A stretch of 64,000 bases of DNA from NCBI RefSeq assembly GCF_013912005.1, contig NZ_JACESB010000012.1:17608-81607 (forward strand), given 5' to 3'. A program made the translations under genes and the position numbers. Below are positions 33,859 through 42,719 of the stretch, piece after piece. Position 1 is the first letter of the stretch; each line of letters opens with the position of its first letter. The notes under the pieces are model-generated. The model searched no databases. It was given only the letters and a program-made list of their open reading frames with translations, and was not told where the DNA came from. The stretch is from Brevundimonas sp. Lineage in GTDB: Bacteria; Pseudomonadota; Alphaproteobacteria; Caulobacterales; Caulobacteraceae.

Positions 33859-34389
33859 TCACCCGTTCGGTTCGCGCATGCGCGCGACGACGTCCGCGGG
33901 ATGGCCGGGGCCGTAGAAATCCGAGCGGGACAGCCACTCGTCGAGCCGAGCGTTGACGGCCCGGCAGGGCGCGACGTCGATCTTCCGGGCGATGCACAGC
34001 ACCTGGAAGACCACGGTCTCCCCCGAGCTGCAGGCGGTGGTGTTCGCCCAACCATACCGGCTCAGGCAGCCGCGACCGTTCTCCCAGTAGTACCGGCTCC
34101 CCGGCTCGCGGCCATTGTCCCAGTAGTAGCGGCTGCCCGGGCGGACCCCGTTCTCCCAGAAGTGCGACGACCCCGCCGAAGTGGCGTTGAAGAGGTGGTG
34201 TATCGAGCCAACCTGCGTGCTGTTGAGCAGATGGTGAGCCGACGGGAACCCGGTCCGGTTCTCGAAATAGTGGCGGGACAGGAAGCCCGTGCCGTTGACC
34301 CACTCGTGCTCGCCCCATCGCGCGGCCTGGCCGGAGGTCGGGGCGGCCGTCTGGGCGGCCAGGGCGAGGGCGAGGGCGGCGGCGAACAT
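33859..34389 (-). CDS. Secreted 12-residue-repeat protein, copy A
   Basis: The protein is 176 aa: a signal peptide (MFAAALALALAAQTAAP), the leader WGEHEWV, seven 12-residue units (32-115) and a C-terminal domain (CIARKIDVAPCRAVNARLDE). Units begin with Asn, usually Asn-Gly, rather than Tyr-Gly, for example NGREPGSRYYWE, again with Ser at position 7 and aromatics at 9-11. The same cysteine pattern as copy B (CLSRYGW, TACSSGE, VLCIAR, APCRAV) suggests two disulfides and a shared fold. Possible roles include an envelope or surface-associated repeat protein; nothing in the sequence shows catalysis. First gene of the two-gene operon. Confidence 0.8.
   Translation of the reverse strand: MFAAALALALAAQTAAPTSGQAARWGEHEWVNGTGFLSRHYFENRTGFPSAHHLLNSTQVGSIHHLFNATSAGSSHFWENGVRPGSRYYWDNGREPGSRYYWENGRGCLSRYGWANTTACSSGETVVFQVLCIARKIDVAPCRAVNARLDEWLSRSDFYGPGHPADVVARMREPNG
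34045..34296 (-). repeat. Seven tandem 36-bp coding repeats (12 aa each), copy A
   Basis: Residues 32-115 divide into NGTGFLSRHYFE, NRTGFPSAHHLL, NSTQVGSIHHLF, NATSAGSSHFWE, NGVRPGSRYYWD, NGREPGSRYYWE and NGRGCLSRYGWA. Unit number, unit length and the final unit with a cysteine match copy B, so the array predates the gene duplication. Confidence 0.85.
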
Positions 34390-34495
34390 CGAGACTCCGT
34401 CGTGGCGCTGACGCCCCGAGGCTGGAGCGGCGCCGACGCAAGGTCAACGTCGCGGTCCTGTCGGGACCTGACGGCCCGCTGGGGGCCAGTTGCGC

Positions 34496-35515
34496 TCAGA
34501 CGCCGTAGAAGCCCCGATACCACTCCACGAAGCGGTGGACGCCGACGTCGATGGGCGTCTTCGGGTCGTAGCCGAGCGCCGCGCGCGTCTCGGTCACGTC
34601 GGCCTCGGTGCGGGTCATTTCGCCGTCCTGGGTCGGCAGGACGTTGAGGATGGCCTTCCTGTCCAGCGCCTGTTCCAGCACCTCGATGTAGCGCGACAGC
34701 TTTTCGCGCCGGCCGGCGCCGAGATTGAGCAATCGCCACGGGGCGACGCCGCTGGTCGCCTGGCCGGGGGCCTCGGCGCGCCAGGCGGGGTCGGCGGCCG
34801 GGACGTCGTCGAGGGCGGCCACCACGCCGTCGACGATGTCGTCGACATAGGTGAAGTCCCGCTCCATGGCGCCCGCGCCGTAGACGTCGATCGGCCGGCC
34901 TTCGAGGATGGCGCGCGTGAACTTGAAAAGGGCCATGTCCGGCCGGCCCCACGGGCCGTAGACGGTGAAGAAGCGCAGGCCGGTCGAGGGGATGCCGAAG
35001 ATGTAGGCGTAGGAATGCGCCATCGCCTCGTTGGCGATCTTGGTGGCGGCGTAGACGTTCAGCGGGTGGGCGACCCCCTGCTGCACCGAAAACGGCAGGG
35101 CGGCTGAGGCGCCATAGACGGAACTGGTCGAGGCGAACACCAGATGCTCGGCCTGCACCGCGCGGGCGCCCTCGAGCACGGTCAGGAAGCCGACCACGTT
35201 GGAGTCGACGTAGGTCTCGGGGTTCTCGACGCTGTAGCGGATGCCGGCCTGGGCCCCGAGGTGGACGATGCGGCGGGGCGCATGTTCGGCGAACAGGGCC
35301 CGCATGCCCTCGCGGTCGGCGAGATCCAGGGTGTGGTGGACATAGCCGGGCAGGGCTTGCAGCCGCTCCAGCCGCGCCTGCTTCAGGGCGGGCTCGTAGT
35401 AGGCGTTGAGGTTGTCCACCCCGACCACGGTCTCGCCCCGCTCGAGCAGCCGCCGGGCGGTGTGATAGCCGATGAAGCCGGCCGAGCCGGTGACGAGGAC
35501 GGGACCCTGGGTCAT
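34496..35515 (-). CDS. NAD-dependent epimerase, probably UDP-glucuronate 4-epimerase
   Basis: The protein is 339 aa and converts UDP-glucuronate to UDP-galacturonate, a precursor for surface polysaccharides. Extended SDR features: N-terminal GSAGFIGYHTARRLL, VGVDNLNAYYEPALKQARL (typical of the CapI/LspL group), catalytic FASTSSVYGAS and YAATKIANE (YxxxK), and RFFTVYGPWGRPDMALFKF. The group is called from the NAYYEPALK and PWGRPDMA segments. No glycosyltransferase or capsule genes are adjacent, so the polysaccharide it serves is unknown. It lies 38 bases downstream of the glucoamylase gene on the same strand. Confidence 0.93.
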   Translation of the reverse strand: MTQGPVLVTGSAGFIGYHTARRLLERGETVVGVDNLNAYYEPALKQARLERLQALPGYVHHTLDLADREGMRALFAEHAPRRIVHLGAQAGIRYSVENPETYVDSNVVGFLTVLEGARAVQAEHLVFASTSSVYGASAALPFSVQQGVAHPLNVYAATKIANEAMAHSYAYIFGIPSTGLRFFTVYGPWGRPDMALFKFTRAILEGRPIDVYGAGAMERDFTYVDDIVDGVVAALDDVPAADPAWRAEAPGQATSGVAPWRLLNLGAGRREKLSRYIEVLEQALDRKAILNVLPTQDGEMTRTEADVTETRAALGYDPKTPIDVGVHRFVEWYRGFYGV

Positions 35516-35553
35516 CCGTCCTCGTTAGCTCCGGCCGCGCCGCCGCGCCAGCG

Positions 35554-37941
35554 TCAGCGGGCGTAGCGTTCCTCGACCGGCGCGTAGCGGTCCCACACCG
35601 CGCGGTCGGCGAGCGAGCGCAGCAGCTTGACGTATTCGGCGTGGGTCCAGGCCAGCGGGGTGGCGGAATTGGTGCCTTCGCCGGGCTCGTAGCCGTGGGC
35701 CGTCGGGTGGCCGACGCCGTCCCACGCCTGTTCGGGCAGCAGGAGGCCGCCGTTGGCGAAGGACTCCATGCCCCGCACGTACGTCTGGCGGACACCGTTC
35801 AGCTGGGCCTCGGTCCAGCCGGCGTCGGCGGACGGATTGTGCAGGGCGGCCGCCAGTTCGTAATGGCCGCGCTCGCCGGTGAAGAAGGGCCACAGCCGGC
35901 CGCGCTGGCCGGGGTGCATCTCGCCGCCGACGCCGTAGTTTTCGCCCGTGTCGGTCTGTTCGCCGTAGCCGTCGTTGCCGTAGCGGCGGAAGGCGGGGAC
36001 GCCGTTGACGTCGTAGCGGACGCGGAAGCGGTCCTCGCGGGTCTGGTCGTCGTACTCGGGCAGGGAGGCGAGGATGGAGGGGGCGTCGGGGGCGCGGACG
36101 CCGTAGCGGACCAGTTCGAGGAAGCCGCCGTCGACGATCTTGTCTTCCGCATGGGCGGGCTGGCCGTTGTTCTCGCCGATCGGGGCCTTGTCGTTCGGGT
36201 TGTCGTTGCGGGTGATGCGGATGAAGTAGCGGCCGTCGCCCCATTCGCCGTTGGTGGTGAACATCCGCGCCTCGACCCTGGACTCATAATCGTCGGCGGC
36301 GGCCTGGTAGCGGTCGGCCGAGGCCGCGTCGCCCGCGGCGCGGGCGATGTCGGCGGCGGTGACCAGGCCGGCGATGACGGCGGCGGTGGTCGAGGGGGAA
36401 TGGCCCTCCTGCTCCTCCCAGCGCTCCTGCTGGGTCCAGGGCGGGGTGACCGTGCGGTCGTTCCACAGCAGGCCGACCGTGCCGCCGTCGACGAGGAAGT
36501 CGGCGGCCGGCTTGATCATGCCGGCGTACATGCGCGCCATCTCGGCGTCGGAGACCAGGCCGGCCTTCCACAGCTTCCAGCCCAGCATGATCGGCATGGC
36601 GGTCTGGTCCAGCTGGACCCCGACCCATTCGATCTCGCCGTCGACGTGGGTCTTCTGCAGGAACCAGCCCGTGGCGCCGGTGTTGCCGGGGGTCCCGGCG
36701 TCGACCTGCACCTGGGGCAGGTAGCGGAAGGCGGCGAGCGGCGTCTCAGTGTCGCCGAGCGCCAGCAGGGCCATGGCCACCTGGTAGAAGTCTCGCGGCC
36801 AGACGGCCTTGTAGCCGGTCGAGGGGTTGGTGGCGTCGACGGTGTCGCCCCACGGATTGGACAGGGAGGCGATCAGGGCGCCGGCGTGGGTGCGGTCCTC
36901 CTGCACCTTGAGCATCAGGGCCGAGACGTACGTCAGCCGGCCGCCGTCGGTGGACTGTTGGGCGAGGCGGGGCAGCTGGTCGAGGGAGGCGATGTAGTCT
37001 TCCCAGCCCACGCGGTCGCCCTCGCCGTTAAAGCGGCGGAGGACCTCGTCGAGGTCGTCCGTGTGGCTGGCCATGGCGGCGTCGGTCGCGGCCTCGCGGC
37101 TCGACCCGAAGCCAATGACGAAATCGCGGGACAGGTTCTCGCCCGCGCGAAGGGTCGGCAGGGCGCCCGTCAGCATGAGGTTGCCGCCCTGCTCGCCGGT
37201 GGAACGGTAGAGTTGATCGAGGTCGCCGTCGGCGAGATCGGTCAGACCATCGGAGGCCCCGACGAACCCGACGCTGGCGGCCTCGAACGGCTCGTTCGGA
37301 ATGAGCGCCAGATGCACGTCCGCCTCGGAGGCGAAGAGCCCCTGCAGGCCCGCGTGGTCCGCGCCCGCGATCGCCTCGCCCCGGTCGCCGACGCCGGTGT
37401 TGGCCATGTGCGGCTCGAGCAGCAGGTAAGGCGTGATGTCTCCACGCAGCGCGCGGATCGTCGTGCGGACCACCAGCGCCTGCCGGTCGGGATCCGTGAA
37501 GATGCGCTTCTCGATCTCGTAGCGACCGGCCTTGTCGGTGGTGGTCACCCGGTAGGCGGGGGAGAGGGGGCGGCCTTGCGCGTCCACGTGCAGGTATTCG
37601 GTGCGGTGGGTGGTGTCGGCGCCCTCGACCGACAGGCCGTCTTCCGTGACGACGGCGAAGCGCAGTTGCTTGATCTGGGCCTCGTGGATGAGGCCGTACA
37701 TGGTCTCGGTCAGGACGCCGTCGGCGATGGAGAACCAGACGCGGCTGACGTCGCCGGTCGGGCCGCCGTCGCGGTACTCGCCTTCGACATAGGCCTCGTA
37801 GGACGCGCCAGCGCCGGTCTTGGCGGCGTTCACCCAGGTGGGCGTCTCGCCGGGCGCGCCGGGGGCGACCTGGGCGAGGGCGGGCGCGGCGGCCATGAGG
37901 GCGAGGGCGGCGACGCCGGAGAGCAGGAGGGGAAGACGCAT
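35554..37941 (-). CDS. Exported glucan 1,4-alpha-glucosidase (GH15 glucoamylase)
   Basis: The protein is 795 aa and releases glucose from the ends of maltodextrins or starch in the periplasm. A signal peptide (MRLPLLLSGVAALALMAAAP) is followed by an N-terminal beta-sandwich glucodextranase-type domain (about 35-290; DVSRVWFSIADGVLTETMYG) and an (alpha/alpha)6 catalytic barrel (about 300-780) with YKAVWPRDFYQVAMALLALG, DGEIEWVGVQLDQTAMPI, AHAEDKIVDGGFLELVRYG and LLPEQAWDG. The ATG at 37941 lies 9 bases beyond the MFS stop. Third gene of the operon GH97-MFS-GH15, divergent from the LacI gene. Confidence 0.94.
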   Translation of the reverse strand: MRLPLLLSGVAALALMAAAPALAQVAPGAPGETPTWVNAAKTGAGASYEAYVEGEYRDGGPTGDVSRVWFSIADGVLTETMYGLIHEAQIKQLRFAVVTEDGLSVEGADTTHRTEYLHVDAQGRPLSPAYRVTTTDKAGRYEIEKRIFTDPDRQALVVRTTIRALRGDITPYLLLEPHMANTGVGDRGEAIAGADHAGLQGLFASEADVHLALIPNEPFEAASVGFVGASDGLTDLADGDLDQLYRSTGEQGGNLMLTGALPTLRAGENLSRDFVIGFGSSREAATDAAMASHTDDLDEVLRRFNGEGDRVGWEDYIASLDQLPRLAQQSTDGGRLTYVSALMLKVQEDRTHAGALIASLSNPWGDTVDATNPSTGYKAVWPRDFYQVAMALLALGDTETPLAAFRYLPQVQVDAGTPGNTGATGWFLQKTHVDGEIEWVGVQLDQTAMPIMLGWKLWKAGLVSDAEMARMYAGMIKPAADFLVDGGTVGLLWNDRTVTPPWTQQERWEEQEGHSPSTTAAVIAGLVTAADIARAAGDAASADRYQAAADDYESRVEARMFTTNGEWGDGRYFIRITRNDNPNDKAPIGENNGQPAHAEDKIVDGGFLELVRYGVRAPDAPSILASLPEYDDQTREDRFRVRYDVNGVPAFRRYGNDGYGEQTDTGENYGVGGEMHPGQRGRLWPFFTGERGHYELAAALHNPSADAGWTEAQLNGVRQTYVRGMESFANGGLLLPEQAWDGVGHPTAHGYEPGEGTNSATPLAWTHAEYVKLLRSLADRAVWDRYAPVEERYAR

Positions 37942-37949
37942 GGCGATAC

Positions 37950-39491
37950 TCACGAACGGACGGCGGAGGGGGCGACGGGGACCAGCAGGCTGGCCCCGGC
38001 GGCGATCAGGAAGCTGACGGCGCCGAGGGCGAGGGCCCAGATCGGCCGGCCGCCGAAGACGGCGTTCAGCACGGCGCCCAGGATGGTGGCGGCGACCAGC
38101 TGGGGCACGACGATGAAGATGTTGAAGACGCCCATGTAGAGCCCCATTTTCCGGCCCGGCACGGCGTTCGACAGGATGGCGTAGGGCATCGACACGATGC
38201 TGGCCCAGGCGAAGCCGACGCCGATCATCGGCAGCCACAGCCACTGCGGATCGCGGATCAGGAAGACGCCGAGGAAGCCGGCGGCGCCGAGGGTCAGGTT
38301 CAGGGCGTGGGCGCCGCGCAGGCCGGTGCGGTGGGCGATGACCGGGATCAGGAAGGCGGCCATGGCGGCGACGCCGTTGTAGATCCCCATCAGCACCCCG
38401 ACCCAGTTGGCGCCCTCGCCGTAGCCGGCCGAGGTCGGGTCGGGCGAGGCGTAGTGGACGGCGGTGACTGCCGGGGTCATGTAGATCCACATGGCGAACA
38501 GGGCGAACCAGCTGAAGAACTGGACCACGGCCAGGCCCTGCATGGTCTTCGGCATGGCGAAGATGTCGCCCATGATGTCGGTCAGGGGATTGGAGCGGCC
38601 GGCGGCGGCGAGGGCGCCGACCAGCATCTGCATCAGCCCGAAGGCGAGGACGAAGCCGGCGAGGACGTAGAGTTCCTTCTGCAGGTCGAAGGCGCCCACC
38701 GCCGCCACGCCGAGGGAGCCGGCGAAGGCCCACAGCAGGCCGCCCGTGTACCAGGCGTTGCGGGAGCGGGCGGCGGCCGGAGCGGGGCCGGCGTCGCGGG
38801 ACGTCTCGAAGGCGTCGATCTGTTCGGGGCTGTATTCGCGGGTGGTGAAGACGGTCCACAGCACGGCGGCCAGCAGGGCCGCGGCGCCGACGTAGAAGGA
38901 GAGACGCACCGCCATCGGCACCACCCCCTCGGGGGCGGTGGCGGCGACGTCGAACCACTCGGTCAGGATCCAGGGCAGGCAGGAGGCGAACACCGCCCCG
39001 GCGCCGATGAAGAAGCTCTGCATCGCATAGCCCGTGGTGCGCTGCTCCTCGGGCAGGTTGTCGCCGACGAAGGCCCGGAACGGCTCCATTGTGATGTTGA
39101 TCGAGGCGTCCATGATCCAGAGCATGGAGGCCGCCATCCAGAGCCACGGGCTGTGCGGCATGACGACCAGGGCGAGGGTCGTCAGGATGGCCCCGGCGAG
39201 GAACCAGGGCCGGCGGCGGCCCAGCCGGGTCCAGGTGCGGTCGCTGAAATAGCCGACGACCGGCTGGACCAGCAGGCCGGTCAGGGGGGCGGCGATCCAC
39301 AGGATGGCGAGGCTGTCGACCTCGGCTCCCAGGGTCTGGAAGATGCGGCTGGTGTTGGCGTTCTGCAGGCCGAAGCCGATCTGGATGCCGAAGAAGCCGA
39401 CGCACATGTTCCAGATCGACCAGCCGCTGAGGCGGGGTCGGACGGCGGCGGCGGCGCCGGGGGCGAGGCCTTCAGGAGTCGTGGTGGTCAT
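37950..39491 (-). CDS. MFS sugar transporter, SLC45/MalY-like
   Basis: The protein is 513 aa with 12 predicted membrane helices. It should carry maltose or glucose across the inner membrane with protons. The N-terminal FGIQIGFGLQNANTSRIFQ helix, FSDRTWTRLGRRRPWFLAG and the helix 4-5 region ASINITMEPFRAFVGDNL are characteristic of the SLC45/GPH sucrose-maltose group, to which Caulobacter MalY belongs. It sits between GH97 (29 bases upstream) and the glucoamylase in one operon next to a LacI regulator. Start ATG at 39491. Confidence 0.92.
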   Translation of the reverse strand: MTTTTPEGLAPGAAAAVRPRLSGWSIWNMCVGFFGIQIGFGLQNANTSRIFQTLGAEVDSLAILWIAAPLTGLLVQPVVGYFSDRTWTRLGRRRPWFLAGAILTTLALVVMPHSPWLWMAASMLWIMDASINITMEPFRAFVGDNLPEEQRTTGYAMQSFFIGAGAVFASCLPWILTEWFDVAATAPEGVVPMAVRLSFYVGAAALLAAVLWTVFTTREYSPEQIDAFETSRDAGPAPAAARSRNAWYTGGLLWAFAGSLGVAAVGAFDLQKELYVLAGFVLAFGLMQMLVGALAAAGRSNPLTDIMGDIFAMPKTMQGLAVVQFFSWFALFAMWIYMTPAVTAVHYASPDPTSAGYGEGANWVGVLMGIYNGVAAMAAFLIPVIAHRTGLRGAHALNLTLGAAGFLGVFLIRDPQWLWLPMIGVGFAWASIVSMPYAILSNAVPGRKMGLYMGVFNIFIVVPQLVAATILGAVLNAVFGGRPIWALALGAVSFLIAAGASLLVPVAPSAVRS

Positions 39492-39520
39492 GAAGGCCTG
39501 CCTCCCCGCAGGTCGGTGGT

Positions 39521-41599
39521 TCAGCGCCGGCCGCGGCCGAGGGGCACGAAGCGGATGGCCTGGCCGCCGCCGGGGGCGAGGCGCAGGGTCAGGACGTCGG
39601 CCGAGGTCACCTCGCGGGTCGAGATGTCGATGGCCGTGCGGTTGTCGGTGAAGTTGGCCCCGGGGCCGTCGGCGTAGATCTCGGCGCGGTAGCGGCGGCC
39701 GGGGTCGAGGAAGCCGAGGGCGGCGGTGAGGACGCGCGGCTGCTCGTCGGTGATCGCGCCGAGGAACCATTCGTCGGAGTTGCGGTCCTTGCGGGCGATG
39801 GTGACGAAGTCGCCGACCTCGCCGTTCAGCACCCGGGTCTCCTCCCAGTCGACGGCGACGTCCTTGATGAACTGGAACGGGGCCGGGTTTGCCTCGTAGT
39901 TCTCCAGCAGGTCCGCGGCCATCTGGATCGGGCTGTAGATGACGACATACAGCGCCAGCTGCTTGGCCCAGGTGGTGGCCACGCCCTCCGGCACCCGGGT
40001 CTCCATGCCGAAGATGCCCGGCGTGTAGTCCATCGGCCCGGCCAGCAGGCGGGTGAAGACCAGGTTGGGCTCGTGCTCCGGCGGATTGGCCGGCTGGCCC
40101 CAGGCGGCGTACTCCATGCCGCGCGCGCCCTCGCGGCTGATGATGTTCGGATACGTCCGGCGCAGGCCGGTGTCCTTGATCGGCTCGTGGGCGTTGACCG
40201 CGACCTCGTACCGGGCGGCCGTCTCGACGACCTTCAGGTGGTGGCGGGCCATGTGCTGGCCCTCGTGCCAGGCCAGCGCCGAGCCGCCGTCGCCGGTCGC
40301 CACGCGCGCCCCGCCGGCGTCGGCGACATAGCCGGTCTTCACCGAATGCCAGCCGTGCCGCTGCATCAGGGCGAAGGCGTCCTCGAGCTGCTGTTCGTAA
40401 TGGAAGGCGTTGCCGCCGGTCTCGTGGTGGCCGACGATCTCGACCCCCTTCTCGCGGGCGTAGGCGGCGACGCGTTCGATGTCGAAGTCCGGATAGGGCT
40501 GGGTGAAGCTGTAGTCCCAGCCGGAGCCGAACCATTCGCCGTCCCAGCCGACGTTCCAGCCCTCGACCAGCACCCCGCCGAAGCCGTGCTCGGCCGCGAA
40601 GTCGATGTGGCGCATCGTGTATTCGGTGGTCGCGCCGTGCTTCGGCCCCGAGTTCCAGCTGCGGGTGTCGAGGTGCATGTCCCACCAGATGCCGACGTAT
40701 TTCATCGGCCTGAACCAGCTGACGTCGCCCAGCTTGTTGGGCTCGTTGAGGTTCAGGATCAGGCTGGACTCGACGAGGCCGCCGGCCTGGTCGGCGATCT
40801 GCAGGGTGCGCCAGGGGGTGTGGAAGGGGGCTTCGCGGACCACCGCGGCGCTGGTCAGGCCCGGGGTCAGCATGGCGCGGAATTTGCCGCCCTCGACCCG
40901 GCGCAGGTTCATGCCCGAATAGTCGACCAGGGCCGCCTCGTGGATCGACAGATGGGTCCCGTCTTCCAGCCGCATGGTCAGGGGCGTCTGGCTGACGCCG
41001 ACCGAGGCGATCGGGGTCCGGTTGTAGAGATATTCGGCGCGGTTGTACTCGAAGGCCGGCAGCCACCAGGCCGTCCCGGCCGCGTCGGCGAGATTGAACT
41101 CGGTCAGTTCGGCGCCGATGTTGACCGTCTTGAGCTCGGGCTGTTCGGGGAATTCGTAGCGGAAGCCGAGGCCGTCGTCATAGAGGCGGAAGACCACGTC
41201 CATGCGCCGCATCAGGCCCCAGCGCTCCTGCAGCTGGACGCGCAGCTCGTTGTAGCGGTTGCGGATGAAGCGGCGCTCGCCCCACGGCTGCTCCCAGGTG
41301 TCGTCGTGGCTGGTGACGGTCTGCCCAAGGATGCCGAAGGCGCGCTCCAGCTTGCGGGCGTCGGTGAGCAGGAAGCCCAGCCGCGACTGGGCGATGACCT
41401 GTCGTCCGAGACGGTGGACCGAGTACGAGACGAAGCCGTCGTTGTCGGCCTCCAGCTCGACGGAGATCACGCTCTCGGGCGAGGCGGCGCGGGCGACCCC
41501 GGGCTGCGCGCCGCCGGCCGGGGCGTCCTGGGCCGAGGCGGCGACCGGAACGGCGGCGACCGCGGCGCTGGTGGTGATCAGGGAACGGCGGTTGATCAT
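39521..41599 (-). CDS. Exported GH97 alpha-glucosidase (SusB-like)
   Basis: The protein is 692 aa and hydrolyses alpha-glucosidic bonds of maltooligosaccharides in the periplasm. The export signal is MINRRSLITTSAAVAAVPVA, with a twin-arginine-like start. Then come the GH97 N-terminal sandwich (to about 270), the (beta/alpha)8 barrel and a C-terminal sandwich. Candidate catalytic and calcium-site glutamates are in VGHHETGG, VNAHEPIKDTG and ISREGARGMEY; this Glu-rich set resembles inverting GH97 enzymes such as SusB rather than the retaining galactosidases. First gene of the minus-strand operon; candidate operators lie in the 107 bases before it. Confidence 0.94.
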   Translation of the reverse strand: MINRRSLITTSAAVAAVPVAASAQDAPAGGAQPGVARAASPESVISVELEADNDGFVSYSVHRLGRQVIAQSRLGFLLTDARKLERAFGILGQTVTSHDDTWEQPWGERRFIRNRYNELRVQLQERWGLMRRMDVVFRLYDDGLGFRYEFPEQPELKTVNIGAELTEFNLADAAGTAWWLPAFEYNRAEYLYNRTPIASVGVSQTPLTMRLEDGTHLSIHEAALVDYSGMNLRRVEGGKFRAMLTPGLTSAAVVREAPFHTPWRTLQIADQAGGLVESSLILNLNEPNKLGDVSWFRPMKYVGIWWDMHLDTRSWNSGPKHGATTEYTMRHIDFAAEHGFGGVLVEGWNVGWDGEWFGSGWDYSFTQPYPDFDIERVAAYAREKGVEIVGHHETGGNAFHYEQQLEDAFALMQRHGWHSVKTGYVADAGGARVATGDGGSALAWHEGQHMARHHLKVVETAARYEVAVNAHEPIKDTGLRRTYPNIISREGARGMEYAAWGQPANPPEHEPNLVFTRLLAGPMDYTPGIFGMETRVPEGVATTWAKQLALYVVIYSPIQMAADLLENYEANPAPFQFIKDVAVDWEETRVLNGEVGDFVTIARKDRNSDEWFLGAITDEQPRVLTAALGFLDPGRRYRAEIYADGPGANFTDNRTAIDISTREVTSADVLTLRLAPGGGQAIRFVPLGRGRR

Positions 41600-41662
41600 C
41601 GGGGGAGGCTCCGGATAACGGGACTTGCCAAGCGCGGCCGCAGCGGCGCAGAACAAGCAAGG

Positions 41663-41682
41663 TTTGCAGCAAAATTTGCAGC
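41663..41682. promoter_or_regulatory. TTTGCA-type repeat between GH97 and lacI-family gene
   Basis: TTTGCAGC occurs twice, 12 bases apart (41663-41670 and 41675-41682), enclosing the palindrome GCAAAATTTGC. The same TGCAA/TTGCA half-sites recur before the alpha-amylase and TBDR genes (46200-46217, 46357-46381). Candidate LacI-family operator controlling both divergent transcripts. Confidence 0.5.
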
Positions 41683-41706
41683 CGTGCCATTCGCGAGAAA
41701 CGAAAC

Positions 41707-42717
41707 GTGAGCCGCCGCAACACCCGCCTGGAGGATCTGGCCCGGCTGGCGGGCGTATCGATCTCGACGGCGTCGCGCGCGCTCAACGACAGCCCGGCGG
41801 TCAACGCGCGGACCAAGCAGCTGATCTGGAAGCTGGCGCGCGAGCACGACTATCCCTTCCGCCGCTACATGCCCTCGGGCCCGGTCGGCGCCGAGGGCGT
41901 GATCGCGCTCGTCACCCCGCGCCCGCAGGGCCGGGAGGGGCGGCTGAGCGATCCCTTCTTCCTCGAACTGCTGGCCGGCGTCGGCGAGGCGGCGCGGGAG
42001 CGCGGCTGCGACGTGATCATGAGCCACTTCTCGCCGACCAGCTACGACGACCTGGTGGCGGCGATGAACACCCGCGCGGACGGGGTGATCTTCCTCGGCC
42101 AGAGCTTCCTGCACCAGAGCCTCAACCGGCTGGCCGAGACCGACGGGCGCTTTGTGGTCTGGGGCGCCCAGATGCCGGACCAGCTCTACTGCTCGGTCGG
42201 ATCCGACAACCTCGCCGGCGGCCGACGCGCCACCCGCCATCTCGCCCGGCTGGGCCGGCGTCGCATCGTCTTCCTCGGCGACCTCGATCCGCCCGAGGCC
42301 ATGCAGCGCCACCGGGGCTACCTCGAGGCGCTGGAGCAGACCGGCCTGGGCGTCGATCCCGACCTGATCATCGAGGCGCATTTCGAGGTGGAGTCCGCCG
42401 AGGCCTCGGTGGACGGGCTGATCCGCCGCGGCGTGCCGTTCGACGGCGTCGTCTGCGCCTCGGACCAGATCGCGCTCGGGGCCGTCCGGGCCCTGCTGCA
42501 CGCGGGCCTGCGGGTGCCGGAGGACGTGTCGGTGATCGGCTTCGACAACGTCCCGTTCAGCCGCTACGCGCGCCCGGCCCTGACCACCATCGCCCAGGAC
42601 ACGATGAAGGCGGGGCGGCTGCTGGTCTCCAAGCTGATCGACAACCCCGGCGACTCGGTCGGCCGGTCGGAACGGATCCCGACCGACCTGATCGTGCGCG
42701 AGAGCTGCGGCGGCTAG
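41707..42717 (+). CDS. LacI-family regulator of maltodextrin genes (MalI-like)
   Basis: The protein is 336 aa. N-terminal HTH: LEDLARLAGVSISTASRALN plus the hinge region. The periplasmic-binding-protein-like effector domain includes ADGVIFLGQS, GGRRATRHLARLGRRRIVFLG, DGVVCASDQIALGAVRALL and VIGFDNVPFSRYARPALTTI. GTG start. Divergent from the GH97 operon and convergent with the GH13 gene (2 bases between stops). By analogy to Caulobacter MalI, it probably represses the hydrolase, transporter and receptor genes until a maltose-type inducer is present. Confidence 0.93.
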   Translation: MSRRNTRLEDLARLAGVSISTASRALNDSPAVNARTKQLIWKLAREHDYPFRRYMPSGPVGAEGVIALVTPRPQGREGRLSDPFFLELLAGVGEAARERGCDVIMSHFSPTSYDDLVAAMNTRADGVIFLGQSFLHQSLNRLAETDGRFVVWGAQMPDQLYCSVGSDNLAGGRRATRHLARLGRRRIVFLGDLDPPEAMQRHRGYLEALEQTGLGVDPDLIIEAHFEVESAEASVDGLIRRGVPFDGVVCASDQIALGAVRALLHAGLRVPEDVSVIGFDNVPFSRYARPALTTIAQDTMKAGRLLVSKLIDNPGDSVGRSERIPTDLIVRESCGG

Positions 42718-42719
42718 AG

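Noticed and set aside
33513-34296. CRISPR-like or non-coding tandem repeat
   Set aside because: The periodicity is 36 bases and in frame with divergent codons; selection is clearly on a 12-residue protein unit, with no spacers or cas genes.
35554-39405. A 1283-codon open frame that seems to fuse glucoamylase to an upstream protein
   Set aside because: Only the part from 37941 down is the real glucoamylase with a signal peptide; the upstream extension is an off-frame reading of the MFS transporter gene.
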